Part shown: in pieces, positions 45,069 through 53,798 of the stretch
How positions within the stretch are numbered: the first letter of the stretch is position 1
Layout of the letters: each line of letters opens with the position of its first letter
Assembly: GCA_937966555.1 (NCBI GenBank)
Contig: CALCLY010000017.1
Location: 124,001-188,000 of the forward strand
From: CALCLY01 sp900552775
Lineage (GTDB): Bacteria > Bacillota > Clostridia > UMGS1883 > UMGS1540
Length of the DNA: 64,000 nucleotides
Direction of reading: 5' to 3'
Program-made: the position numbers and the translations under genes
Notes under the pieces: generated by a model
Databases searched by the model: none
The model's input: the letters and a program-made list of their open reading frames with translations, nothing else
What the model was told of the DNA's origin: nothing

Positions 45069-45257
45069 TTATTGGTTCTTTTTCGCTTTCTTTATCTTCA
45101 AATACTTTTCTCTTGTCGCTATACCGCCTCTTATGTGGCGTTCCGATTTGTTTTCGTCCAGGATTTTCCGCACGTCTTCCGACAGTGCGCGATTTACATG
45201 AGGAAGTCTTTCCGATATGTCTTTATGTACTGATAGATGAACATTGATACTTTTCGT
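45069..45257 (-). CDS. Start-less small frame overlapping the recombinase 3' end
   Basis: An open minus-strand frame reads SVHKDISERLPHVNRALSED, then VRKILDENKSERHIRGGIAT and stops at 45069. The dense charged, non-random sequence looks like a small accessory protein found behind serine recombinases of Clostridia elements. It has no ATG, GTG or TTG in frame; the position where a start is expected is a CTA. It overlaps the recombinase by 35 bases. It could be expressed by an unusual start or by frameshifting, or be dead. Confidence 0.45.
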   Translation of the reverse strand, partial: TKSINVHLSVHKDISERLPHVNRALSEDVRKILDENKSERHIRGGIATREKYLKIKKAKKNQ

Positions 45258-46755
45258 CTAATCCTATGTCTGCAAGGAGCCTTAAGTATATGTCAATATG
45301 CCCGTCTTCAGCCACTTCAATGCGGTCTATGACCCGTTTCAGCATTTCATTGGTAATTTCGGCAGTACTCAGGATATCGCCTATGCTCTTGAATGTATCT
45401 GTCAGCCCGTATTCAAGCTTGTCCGCCTGTGTGATGCCGAACTTTATCATCTTAAGCTTTTCTTCAAGCTTTTTGATTTGGTTATTGGTTGAGCCGGTCT
45501 TCTCCTTTAAGTCTTCCATTGAAATAATGTCATTATCATACATATCGACATATTTTTGACGGCTCTTTTTCAGTTTTTCTATCTCTTTTGTTATTTCTTT
45601 TTCAGTTTTAAGATTTTGGTGCATCGGTGCGTAATTCTTGTTAAAGTCGCTTACGATTTTCTTAATAACTTTTTGCTTATCTTCAATCAGTTCTGTAAGA
45701 TATTGCTTGATGGAAGCAAGCAGTTCACCTTCGTCTATGACCGTTTTGTTATTACAGGAATCTGCTCCGTTGATATTCCGTCCGCAACACACCCAAGTAT
45801 ATTTATAACCGATTTTAACTTTTCGTTTGGCTTGCCTGAAGAAGTGTCCGCAATCACTGCATTTAAGCAAGGTGCTGAATACATGCTTGCAGTCTTTTCG
45901 GTGCCCCTGAGAGAATTTTTGTTTGTTTATCTCCATCTTTTTTTGAGCAATCTCAAAGGTATCTATATCTATAATCGCAAGATCAGGTCTCTCTGTGACT
46001 TTCCATTCTTCTTCAGGCTTATCAATTCTGTCGCCTGTCAGGAAATCCTTTACTTCTTCTTTGCCATTGATAATAATTCCGCAGTACATCCTGTTGGTAA
46101 GAATTCTGCAAATTCCGTTTTGCGTCCATTTGCATCCTCGCTTTGTTTTAATATTTTCTTCGTTAAGAATTTTCGCGATTTTGCTTGCGCCATATTCTTC
46201 GTTTATGTACATTTGATATATTCGGCGAACTACATTTGCTTCAAAGGGGTTAATGTTTAGGTTAAAGTAATCGCCGATAATTTTATCATATCCATACACA
46301 AGATTCGGCACCTTGCCTTTTTCAGCGTTTAAGCTTTTACTAAATTTGATTCTCTTGGATGTGTTTTCGCTTTCCTGTTGTGCTACCATCGCAAGCATAG
46401 TGAGCACCAATTCTCCGTCCTCAGTTGACAAATTAGTGTTTACGAACACAACAGGTATTCCTATAGCTTTCAGTTCCCTTATTGATTGCAGAAAGTCGAC
46501 CACGTTTCTTGCCATTCTCGATATGTCTTTTGTTACCACCATATCAAATTTGCCAAGCCTTGCATCCCGCATCAGTCTCATAAATTCAGGACGCTTTCGC
46601 ATCTGTGTTCCTGAAATGCCTTCGTCTGCATACATATGAGTAATTTCGTGATTGTTTCTTTCTGCAAATTCACCATAGAATTTTTTCTGCATTTCTAGGC
46701 TATTTAGCTGATCTGCTTTGTCAGTTGATACTCTGCAATAAGGTGCAATTCTCAT
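45223..46755 (-). CDS. Large serine recombinase (TndX/TnpX-like)
   Basis: 510-residue site-specific recombinase of an integrative element. The resolvase domain has the nucleophile Ser in APYCRVSTDKADQLNSLEMQ, with VTKDISRMARN and ADEGISGTQ. A recombinase domain (GYDKIIGDYFNLNINPFEAN), a zinc ribbon (CSDCGHFF ... CCGRNINGADSCNN) and a coiled coil (KEITKEIEKLKKSRQKYVDM) follow. Full length. It is the left edge of the accessory region; the attachment sites could not be identified by eye. Confidence 0.93.
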   Translation of the reverse strand: MRIAPYCRVSTDKADQLNSLEMQKKFYGEFAERNNHEITHMYADEGISGTQMRKRPEFMRLMRDARLGKFDMVVTKDISRMARNVVDFLQSIRELKAIGIPVVFVNTNLSTEDGELVLTMLAMVAQQESENTSKRIKFSKSLNAEKGKVPNLVYGYDKIIGDYFNLNINPFEANVVRRIYQMYINEEYGASKIAKILNEENIKTKRGCKWTQNGICRILTNRMYCGIIINGKEEVKDFLTGDRIDKPEEEWKVTERPDLAIIDIDTFEIAQKKMEINKQKFSQGHRKDCKHVFSTLLKCSDCGHFFRQAKRKVKIGYKYTWVCCGRNINGADSCNNKTVIDEGELLASIKQYLTELIEDKQKVIKKIVSDFNKNYAPMHQNLKTEKEITKEIEKLKKSRQKYVDMYDNDIISMEDLKEKTGSTNNQIKKLEEKLKMIKFGITQADKLEYGLTDTFKSIGDILSTAEITNEMLKRVIDRIEVAEDGHIDIYLRLLADIGLDEKYQCSSIST

Positions 46756-46860
46756 AAATAATTACCTCTCTTTCTTGTTTTGTACGCTGTGCACAACACA
46801 CAACATACCACACAATTTTTCAAAAGTCTACGAAGGAATTTTGATTCCCTCTTAAAATAA

Positions 46861-46893
46861 TACTCCGCCCCAAAAATATCGTTCAGGCGGAGT
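46861..46893. terminator. Terminator-like hairpin upstream of the recombinase
   Basis: Stem ATACTCCGCC/GGCGGAGTAT with a 13-base loop and T-rich flanks. It separates the small element genes from the recombinase. Confidence 0.7.
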
Positions 46894-46974
46894 ATGTTTC
46901 CTATTTATTTCCTAATCCAAATCACTTTCTGATTCAGAGCTATTTTGAGGCATTAAAGAATCGAACTCAATATG

Positions 46975-47081
46975 CCTCTGATTTGTTAAATTCCCGTTTT
47001 GACGGATTGTCAGTCTTGCAAGGCGACAGCCTTGCTTCGCCTTTACGCACCGACAAAACAAAAATTTTTCTAAATCAGAGG
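46975..47081. repeat. 107-bp segment with 10-bp terminal inverted repeats
   Basis: CCTCTGATTT at 46975-46984 and its complement AAATCAGAGG at 47072-47081 enclose a perfect hairpin GCAAGGC-GACA-GCCTTGC (47018-47035). It may be a small non-autonomous element. No clear target duplication. The open frame at 46912-47244 that crosses it is not supported. Confidence 0.45.
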
Positions 47082-47200
47082 TCACAGAGTTGTGAGAGTG
47101 CAAATTTATTGTAAGGCAAGGAAAAAGCACAGTTAATCCTTTGTGGATTAACGAGCATTTTGACGCAGTATTACGGAAAATTTGCCTTTCACAACCATAT

Positions 47201-47365
47201 TTACTTCGAATCTTTAATGCCTGAGGTTCGTTTTTCTTGATCATCTAAAATCATCTTGGTCAATACTCCCGTTGCCGCCCGTGAAATAAATTCACCGGCT
47301 ATTTTTTCGGAGTCCGACCTTGTATTTGGATTATGGAAGGTTATATGTAAAACTTGTCCTTTCAT
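47201..47365 (-). CDS. Small conserved-looking element protein
   Basis: 54 residues from ATG 47365, with TGGAGG seven bases upstream: starts MKGQVLHITFHNPNTRSDSE and ends DQEKRTSGIKDSK. It resembles short accessory proteins that precede serine recombinases in Clostridia integrative elements, but I know no function. It lies between the recombinase and the interrupted gene at 47449-47943 on the same strand. Confidence 0.6.
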   Translation of the reverse strand: MKGQVLHITFHNPNTRSDSEKIAGEFISRAATGVLTKMILDDQEKRTSGIKDSK

Positions 47366-47448
47366 ATAATGTCCTCCATTTCCAAATCAGATTTATATTA
47401 CATACTATGTCTGTCAAAATCCAAATATTCAATTTTTATTATTTAATT

Positions 47449-47943
47449 TTACTGCATATTCATACCGCCGAGTTCGTTTTCTTCATTTCCGCCGAGTTTT
47501 TCAACCATCTCCTCTATGTAGCCTTCCGTCAAATCTTTATCACGTGTGTTTTTAATCAGCTCAATCAATATGCAAACCGATGCGGCGGAAAGACCTGTTA
47601 TAAGAGATATTGCTGCCGTATCGTCCTCGTCATAGCCTTTCTTTTTGCTTATCCCCGAAACAGATTTAACAAGGCTACCAAAATTCTTCTAATATCCGCA
47701 TTGTTCTGCCGCCTCACATAAAAAGAGCGGCTCAAATTTCGGTATATCCGAAATTGAGTCGCCATCTTTCAATAATTTTCTCGTTGTTTTAATTGCCTCT
47801 CTAACATATAGCATGTGTAACTGCTCTCGTATGTCCGCCGGCTTTATCCCTTGCTTTGCAAGCTCATATGCCGCCATAAATACACCGCTTTCAATGTTGT
47901 ATTTCTCGCCATACATAATTTCTTCTAGTGTGTACTTCTCCAT
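47449..47943 (-). pseudogene. Element gene interrupted by an in-frame TAG
   Basis: ATG 47943 follows AGGAGG by eight bases and opens a frame MEKYTLEEIMYGEKYNIESG to LFLCEAAEQCGY, where TAG stops it at 47689. The same frame continues without another stop for 79 codons (KNFGSLVKSVSGISKKKG, YDEDDTAAISLITGLSAASV, GYIEEMVEKLGGNEENELGG) to 47449 and has no start codon of its own. A nonsense mutation in a gene of about 164 codons is the simplest reading. I do not recognise the family. Confidence 0.6.
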
Positions 47944-48077
47944 TCGTGCCACCTCCTTTGGCAATACAAACAGTATCACAGAAAAGGGCAGAAGTCAACG
48001 AAGGAATTGCAATACAATTATAGATAACATTTAATTAAACTCTACACCAACTTTGCTAATGTTATAAATATATGATG

Positions 48078-48653
48078 TCAACCAATTTGGCGTAAAATAT
48101 CTCTTACAATACTTGTAATTCTATCTATCTCAATCTGTGGCAAAATCCCTGTATGCATGACAATATTCCTTGCCATTTCCAAATCATCCATTCGGGATGT
48201 CAGCCAAGCTTGACTAGGGATAATGTCAGAAAAATCTTCCCAATTATTTATAATGATTTGTCCGAGATTTCCCAACATTGTATACCCAATTTCAGAATTT
48301 GATCTACTTGAAAAGAACTTATTTTTTTGCTCCTTTGTTTTTAATTTCTCCACATCATTTTTAATTTTTGTTGGAACTTTATCATTCCACCATTCAAGTC
48401 CAAATCTTTCAGACATTCTCTCAACAATAAAATTTCTAATTGTATTTTCAATACAAAAAATTGCCTGATAAACTGAAGACATATTGCAAGCATTATTCCA
48501 AACGATGGGACTAAAATCTGCTTCAACAACACGGCTAACTGGCTGTAAATCACCAGATTTTGTAACTGCAATTCCTTGCTGTATTTCCAATGTTTCAAAG
48601 GAATCTTGCAATAGTAATCCATTAAAAACAAACTGTCTTAATTTTTCTTCCAT
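48078..48653 (-). CDS. Swt1-type HEPN domain protein
   Basis: 191 residues. The C-terminal two thirds look like a HEPN domain of the Swt1 type (YQAIFCIENTIRNFIVERMS, FGLEWWNDKVPTKIKNDVEK, DDLEMARNIVMHTGILPQIE). The Rx4H active-site motif is RNIVMH, expected of HEPN ribonucleases. It starts 16 bases after the DUF5343-type gene and has AGGTGG upstream. Family knowledge: HEPN proteins often are toxins or abortive-infection effectors; together with its partner it may form a two-gene defence module. Confidence 0.72.
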   Translation of the reverse strand: MEEKLRQFVFNGLLLQDSFETLEIQQGIAVTKSGDLQPVSRVVEADFSPIVWNNACNMSSVYQAIFCIENTIRNFIVERMSERFGLEWWNDKVPTKIKNDVEKLKTKEQKNKFFSSRSNSEIGYTMLGNLGQIIINNWEDFSDIIPSQAWLTSRMDDLEMARNIVMHTGILPQIEIDRITSIVRDILRQIG

Positions 48654-48669
48654 AATACCACCTGACTAA

Positions 48670-49278
48670 TTACATCATTAAGTTTTCTTTTAAACTTTTA
48701 AAAATTGCATTGTATACTGAAATGTCATTTGTTGCTGGTAAATGAATTTGAATGTTATAATGAAATTGTGCTATAGAGGGATTTCCAGTTATAGGTGACA
48801 TTGGTTCGACCGGTGTTTCATTATTATCATTATTACTATGTGTTTCTGTTAATGGTACTGAAACAGTAAAGTCAGCGATGCTACACAGCGCCTTGAAAGT
48901 ATTATATATTCTTGAAACTCCCTCAGTATCTTTACCAGTTACTCGACTAATAGCTCCTTTTATATCTGCATCAGAAGCTCTTTGTATCTCAGTGTTAATG
49001 GCAAACAATTCAGAGTATAAAGTTTTTATCTGTGTCGCCAATATAGAGGCGGTGCTAGTAGAATCCTTCAATTGATCGTATAATGCAGAAGGCGTTCCAT
49101 CGTCCATCAAAAAACCTAGTTTTTTTGCTAGCGGAATAAACGCTCTGTCATTAGTGCTTGTAAAACCAATAGAACGCAAAAATTCCAATGTGAATTTTTG
49201 TGGTCTCGCCGCCTGTTGAATTTTTGTAATAATTGGAGCAATTTTATTATTGCTTATCATATACGGATAGTCTGTCAT
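48670..49278 (-). CDS. DUF5343-type protein
   Basis: 202 residues. The N-terminal half reads YPYMISNNKIAPIITKIQQA, RPQKFTLEFLRSIGFTSTND and LKKLGFLMDDGTPSALYDQL-like sequence, a winged-helix-like layout I associate with DUF5343. The end (FHYNIQIHLPATNDISVYNA) is also seen at the C-terminus of such proteins. AAAGGAGA precedes the ATG. It directly precedes the HEPN gene; a DNA- or RNA-sensing or antitoxin role is possible but unproven. Confidence 0.65.
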   Translation of the reverse strand: MTDYPYMISNNKIAPIITKIQQAARPQKFTLEFLRSIGFTSTNDRAFIPLAKKLGFLMDDGTPSALYDQLKDSTSTASILATQIKTLYSELFAINTEIQRASDADIKGAISRVTGKDTEGVSRIYNTFKALCSIADFTVSVPLTETHSNNDNNETPVEPMSPITGNPSIAQFHYNIQIHLPATNDISVYNAIFKSLKENLMM

Positions 49279-49306
49279 TGTTATTTTCTCCTTTGTTTTA
49301 TATTTT

Positions 49307-49867
49307 TTAGTTTAATTTCATTCCATCATTAAATGCTTTGCCAACTACATCACCAATTTTACGATAAGTATGATGCACTGGATCGTATGTAATAGGACTA
49401 AATTTATTCAAATCGATTTTACCGTTTTCATCAAGAATTCTCTCGTCTGCACAGACATTTACGATTTCGCCGACAAGTCTGCAAGTTTCTTCGTCATAGC
49501 TGATAAGCTTACATTCAAGCGCCATAGGCAGTTCGTCAAAAAGCGGTGCGTCCACAAATTCACTCTTTGCAGTATGCCAGCCTGTTTTTTTAATTTTGTC
49601 CGGCTCTTTGTTACCCGAAACAATGCCTACATAATCGCAAGCAACAACATTTTCTGCATCTGCAACACTCACCGTAAATGCGCCTCTTGCAATAATGTTT
49701 TTCGTTGTCTTGTGTTCTGCACTTATGCAAATCGAAATTTCCGTTTCTTCACTGATGCCGCCCCAGGCAGCATTCATCGCATCAGGTTTTCCGTTTTCAT
49801 CATACGAGCCGATAATCAGTACCGGCATAGGGTAAAGATATGCTTTCGCACCAAAATTCTTTCTCAT
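49307..49867 (-). CDS. Flavin reductase-like / flavoredoxin protein
   Basis: 186-residue FMN-binding split-barrel protein: YPMPVLIIGSYDENGKPDAM, NAAWGGISEETEISICIS and GAFTVSVADAENV are the family core, and HTYRKIGDVVGKAFNDGMKL is the usual end. Its ATG overlaps the stop of the ArsC/Spx-like gene by four bases. Possible role in flavin or NAD(P)H-dependent reduction; the natural substrate is unknown. Confidence 0.88.
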   Translation of the reverse strand: MRKNFGAKAYLYPMPVLIIGSYDENGKPDAMNAAWGGISEETEISICISAEHKTTKNIIARGAFTVSVADAENVVACDYVGIVSGNKEPDKIKKTGWHTAKSEFVDAPLFDELPMALECKLISYDEETCRLVGEIVNVCADERILDENGKIDLNKFSPITYDPVHHTYRKIGDVVGKAFNDGMKLN

Positions 49868-50214
49868 ATTTTTTCACTCCATTCTTTTTCTTTAAATCCC
49901 GCCAAAACAAAATCTTCGCCGATTAAAAGAGGGCGTTTAACTAACATTCCGTCTGTTGCAAGTAACCTTAACTGTTCTTCTTCTGACATAGTAGATAGCT
50001 TGTCTTTCAGTCCCATCGATTTATACAGAACCCCTGAAGTGTTAAAGAATTTCTTTAACGGCAGATCACTCATTTTGTACCATTTATTTAATTCTTCAAA
50101 GTTCGGATTATTCTCTTTTATATCACGAAGTTCATATTCAATGTTGTTGTCATCAAGCCATTTCTTTGCCTTTTGGCAAGTTGTGCATTTGGGGTAACAT
50201 ATAAATTTCAGCAT
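49864..50214 (-). CDS. ArsC/Spx-family thioredoxin-like protein
   Basis: 116 residues of the arsenate-reductase/Spx fold: ICYPKCTTCQKAKKWLDDNN holds a CxxC pair, with LYKSMGLKDKLSTMSEEEQL and MLVKRPLLIGEDFVLAGFKE. The last motif (KRPLLI) is typical for ArsC-like proteins of the Spx/MgsR group. I prefer ATG 50214 (GAGGAG upstream) to the earlier Met at 50238. It forms a two-gene operon with the flavin reductase. Confidence 0.88.
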   Translation of the reverse strand: MLKFICYPKCTTCQKAKKWLDDNNIEYELRDIKENNPNFEELNKWYKMSDLPLKKFFNTSGVLYKSMGLKDKLSTMSEEEQLRLLATDGMLVKRPLLIGEDFVLAGFKEKEWSEKI

Positions 50215-50264
50215 AATAGTCTCCTCTTCGCTAATCATAGTGCTTTACATTCATCTTATTATTT

Positions 50265-53200
50265 TTATTGCAGTGTACCCATAATATCAAGCAGACTTTG
50301 ATAACTGTCAACATCGTGATAGCGTACGTCATTTGTTGAAATTTCATTAAACAGCTTTTTAGCACAAGAAATTTTTGCCTGTTCAATAGGTCTTAAATTA
50401 AGGGATTCCATTGTACCTTTTGTTTCTGCAACAAAGTATATATGCTTGACCGTGCCCTCATAAAACGCTATTGCCCAGTCCGGAGAATAGTTTCCGACCG
50501 GAGTGGGTATATGAAAGCCTTTCGGGAGCTTTGCATAAACGCATACTTCACTTGCTGCATCCAAATCCTCCGCAAATTTTCTCTCAATACTTTTATCAGC
50601 CGAGCCGTCTGTAAACACATAATCCTGTATGGCTTTGCTTGCTCTGAACGCCTTATCAAAATCCCGCGATGTCTTTTCGGCAGTAAATATACCACTGTCG
50701 TATTCTCCGCCGATTTCATCATACGAAATATGTTCAACAATTATGGTCGCTTTTTGTTCGTTTATGAGTCTGATTATTTTTGTAATAAACTCTTCCGGGT
50801 TGTTCTTAAACATCAGTATCTTGTCATAACGAACACCTTTTAGAATTGTTGCAGCAGTTTTTCTTGTAATGGTGCAGCCTTCTGCAATTTTGCCGATAAG
50901 GTCATACTTTATGCCGCTTGTTTCGCTGTGTTGCAGCGTCTTGGTTTTTGTTTTTTCGCCACCGAAAGAAGCACCGCGCTCAATTTCATACTCATTCATT
51001 TCGTCTTTTTGTCTGCCGATAGTGGTTGTATACTGGAGCTGTGACACAAACAGCTTTTCATCGATATTCTTTATCGCATTTTTTATAAGCTCATCACTGC
51101 TAAATTCAACTGTATAGGCATATTTGTGATTGATCTGTGTCCAAAGAGCCTGAAACTCTTTTTTATAAAAATTATCGTTAAGCGGATTATCCTTAACCTT
51201 TGTATCATGACCGTTGGAAATCATCTTGTCAAGCACACTGTCATCATAAACAGCCTGTATCAGATTTTGTATGCCGTTTGTCATAGCTATAAGCTCTGCC
51301 GGAAGTGGGGCAACAGTCCCCATTTCGACATCGGTGCGATATTTATCGGTGATTTTTCTGTCCATACCAACATAACCGTTTGCAATAAGATAAAACTCTA
51401 TTGCATTTGCCGCTTTGTCATCAATGATAGTAGATGTACCGCTTACGTCAACAAATTTGCCTTTGAAATATTCGCTTGTTGCAACGGTAGGTCTGTCATA
51501 AAGAACAGTTTTAATATCAGACTGCAAATCCGATACAAAGGTTTTATAGCTTTCGCTTGCAATAACAGTAAGCATATTTATATCGTGTACGCTTTCACCC
51601 AAACTCTGCACGTCCATACGATTGCCCGATTGGTTTACGCACAAGCGAAGTCCACGGCCGACTTCTTGACGTTTTGCCGTGTTACTGTCGGAGTGTTTCA
51701 GTGTGCAAATCTGAAATACGTTCGGGTTGTCCCAGCCTTCACGAAGTGCCGAATGTGAAAATATAAATCTCGTCGGTTCATCAAAGCTGAGCAGCCTCTC
51801 TTTGTTTTTTAGTATCAAATCATACGCCGATATATCATCAGAAAACTCACTGCCGCGCTTTAATTTGCTGTCAACGGCGTGTCCTTTTTTATCAATGCTG
51901 AAATAGCCTTTATGTACTTTTGATACATCACTGCATTTTTCTTTCAGATATTTTTGATACGGTGTGTCTAACAACGTTGCGTATTCATTTAACACATTTA
52001 TATATTCTTCTTCAAAGATTTTGCCGTATTCGCCCAAAATCTCATCACCGTTTTCATCATATTGTCGGTACTTTGCAACCTCGTCAATAAAGAATAACGA
52101 CAACGTTTTAATGCCCATATTAAAGAGTTTTTCCTCTTTGTCAAAGTGCGAAAGGATAGTTTCTCTTATCTGAATGCGGCGCATGTCTTTTTCGGATACA
52201 TCGCCGACAACATCACCGGTATAAATAATTTCACCATTTGTAAACGTAACCGAACCTTTGAGCGGATCAATTTCAGATATGGTAAAGCCTTTGTATTGCT
52301 CCATTTCCTGCGAAACATAGTAAAGGTCATCACCAACGCCAAGTATTCTTGTTTCACGGTTGATTGATTTATTATAACCGATTTCGATCTCCATCTTTGC
52401 CATAGGCGGCTTTTTAGAGGATAAAACGATCTGTTCAAGGAACATATACTTGTCCGTGCCCCGGAAATTCTTAACCTCGAAACCTTTAACTTCAATTTTC
52501 TTAACAAGCCGTTTGTTAAATGCGTCAAGGGCGTCAAGCACATAAACAAGATTGTGCTGCTTTGCATGCGTTGCCGAATAGTTTATGCTGAATAACGGAT
52601 TGAAGTTTTTAAGTGCCTTTTGCGTAACCTCACCGCCCATTTTCTGCGGTTCGTCAAGAATGATAATCGGTCTGTTCGCCTTAATAACATCAATCGGTCT
52701 GCGGGACTGGAATTCGTCACGCTTTGAATAAATTATGCGTGCTTCCTTACTTTTTCCGTCCTCTTTCAGCGAAGATGCAAAAGCCTGCGTGTTTATAATC
52801 ATTACATTTATTCCGCTGCTTTGCGAAAAGTTGTCGAGTGCGTTGAGGTTAGAACTGTTATACACAAAGAAACGAGCCTTTTTGCTGTAATGTTCCATAA
52901 AATGCTCGGCGGTAATTTCAAAGGTTTTATGCACACCCTCGCGGATAGCAATGCTCGGCACAACAATGATAAATTTGCTCCAACCGTACTGCTTGTTAAG
53001 CTCGAACATCGTCTTGATATACACATAGGTTTTTCCCGTGCCGGTTTCCATTTCAATGTCAAGACTGCATCTGCCCAAGTCCTTGATTAGAGCGGGTGAC
53101 AGCTTTATATTGTTCCGAGACTGCAAATCGTGTATGTTTTTAAGAAGCTGTTCGTCCGAAAGCTCCAATGACTCATTTTTATAACCTGTATCATCAAGCG

Positions 53201-53381
53201 TGTCTAAAACCTCGCCGTATTCATCGGCAAAATCGAGCGACAACTGCGCAGGCTGAGGTTTCATTTTTCCCAAATCACGAATATAACTTATCTTATCGTG
53301 AAAGCCTTGACCGGAAAACACTTTTACCACGCTATCCACCGCATCTGTTTGGTATTGTTGTATTTTAAAATTAAACTTCAT
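50265..53381 (-). CDS. res: Type III restriction-modification enzyme, Res subunit
   Basis: 1038-residue ATP-dependent restriction subunit. Superfamily 2 helicase motifs: LDIEMETGTGKTYVYIKTMF (Walker A), IIILDEPQKMGG (DEPQ form of motif II), INYSATHAKQ (motif III) and SALREGWDNPNVFQICTLKH with RQEVGRGLRL (motifs V-VI). The C-terminal PD-(D/E)xK nuclease reads GNYSPDWAIAFYE ... YFVAETKG. It overlaps the GNAT gene by four bases. With Mod it would cut DNA at unmethylated sites in head-to-head orientation (family knowledge). Confidence 0.94.
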   Translation of the reverse strand: MKFNFKIQQYQTDAVDSVVKVFSGQGFHDKISYIRDLGKMKPQPAQLSLDFADEYGEVLDTLDDTGYKNESLELSDEQLLKNIHDLQSRNNIKLSPALIKDLGRCSLDIEMETGTGKTYVYIKTMFELNKQYGWSKFIIVVPSIAIREGVHKTFEITAEHFMEHYSKKARFFVYNSSNLNALDNFSQSSGINVMIINTQAFASSLKEDGKSKEARIIYSKRDEFQSRRPIDVIKANRPIIILDEPQKMGGEVTQKALKNFNPLFSINYSATHAKQHNLVYVLDALDAFNKRLVKKIEVKGFEVKNFRGTDKYMFLEQIVLSSKKPPMAKMEIEIGYNKSINRETRILGVGDDLYYVSQEMEQYKGFTISEIDPLKGSVTFTNGEIIYTGDVVGDVSEKDMRRIQIRETILSHFDKEEKLFNMGIKTLSLFFIDEVAKYRQYDENGDEILGEYGKIFEEEYINVLNEYATLLDTPYQKYLKEKCSDVSKVHKGYFSIDKKGHAVDSKLKRGSEFSDDISAYDLILKNKERLLSFDEPTRFIFSHSALREGWDNPNVFQICTLKHSDSNTAKRQEVGRGLRLCVNQSGNRMDVQSLGESVHDINMLTVIASESYKTFVSDLQSDIKTVLYDRPTVATSEYFKGKFVDVSGTSTIIDDKAANAIEFYLIANGYVGMDRKITDKYRTDVEMGTVAPLPAELIAMTNGIQNLIQAVYDDSVLDKMISNGHDTKVKDNPLNDNFYKKEFQALWTQINHKYAYTVEFSSDELIKNAIKNIDEKLFVSQLQYTTTIGRQKDEMNEYEIERGASFGGEKTKTKTLQHSETSGIKYDLIGKIAEGCTITRKTAATILKGVRYDKILMFKNNPEEFITKIIRLINEQKATIIVEHISYDEIGGEYDSGIFTAEKTSRDFDKAFRASKAIQDYVFTDGSADKSIERKFAEDLDAASEVCVYAKLPKGFHIPTPVGNYSPDWAIAFYEGTVKHIYFVAETKGTMESLNLRPIEQAKISCAKKLFNEISTNDVRYHDVDSYQSLLDIMGTLQ

Positions 53382-53797
53382 TTTGATGCCCTCTCTCTTG
53401 AGCGGATTTCTTTCATAGCAACCTCCACGGCATCACCGACTTGGTATCCCATTTCGCTATAATAGTTGTGCAGACTCTTGTTGTAGTAAATCATTGAAGC
53501 GGTGCAATCGGTCGAGGATTCCAGTTCTTCAACAAGCATCTTTCCGATGCCTCCCCCTCTATATGCTGGAAGAACATATAGAAACTCTGGAATCAGCTTT
53601 TTATTTGGTAAGGCAAAACCATAGATATACCCAATAATTTCCGTGCCATCCAACGCAAGGACACATTGTTCAACTTCGCCGGTGGCATTTAACATAGACT
53701 CAGCTAAACCGCAATGCACAGGTTTCCATACGTCATTCGAAATGGAAGCAAGGTTGAGAAAGTCGCTTTTTTCAAATTTTCGTAATTCAACACCCAT
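53378..53797 (-). CDS. GNAT N-acetyltransferase inside the type III R-M operon
   Basis: 139 residues with the GNAT fold: LRKFEKSDFLNLASISNDVW, GTEIIGYIYGFALP, and acetyl-CoA pyrophosphate loop LPAYRGGGIGKMLVEELES, then YYNKSLHNYYSEMGYQVGD. It starts one base after the mod stop and overlaps res by four bases, so it is translated with both. Substrate unknown; its position suggests that it modifies a component or acts as an effector or resistance function of this system (inference). Confidence 0.88.
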   Translation of the reverse strand: MGVELRKFEKSDFLNLASISNDVWKPVHCGLAESMLNATGEVEQCVLALDGTEIIGYIYGFALPNKKLIPEFLYVLPAYRGGGIGKMLVEELESSTDCTASMIYYNKSLHNYYSEMGYQVGDAVEVAMKEIRSRERASK

Positions 53798-53798
53798 C

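Noticed and set aside
46912..47244. 110-residue minus-strand frame
   Set aside because: It overlaps the better supported 54-residue gene and runs through the inverted-repeat segment; composition and lack of a ribosome site argue against coding.
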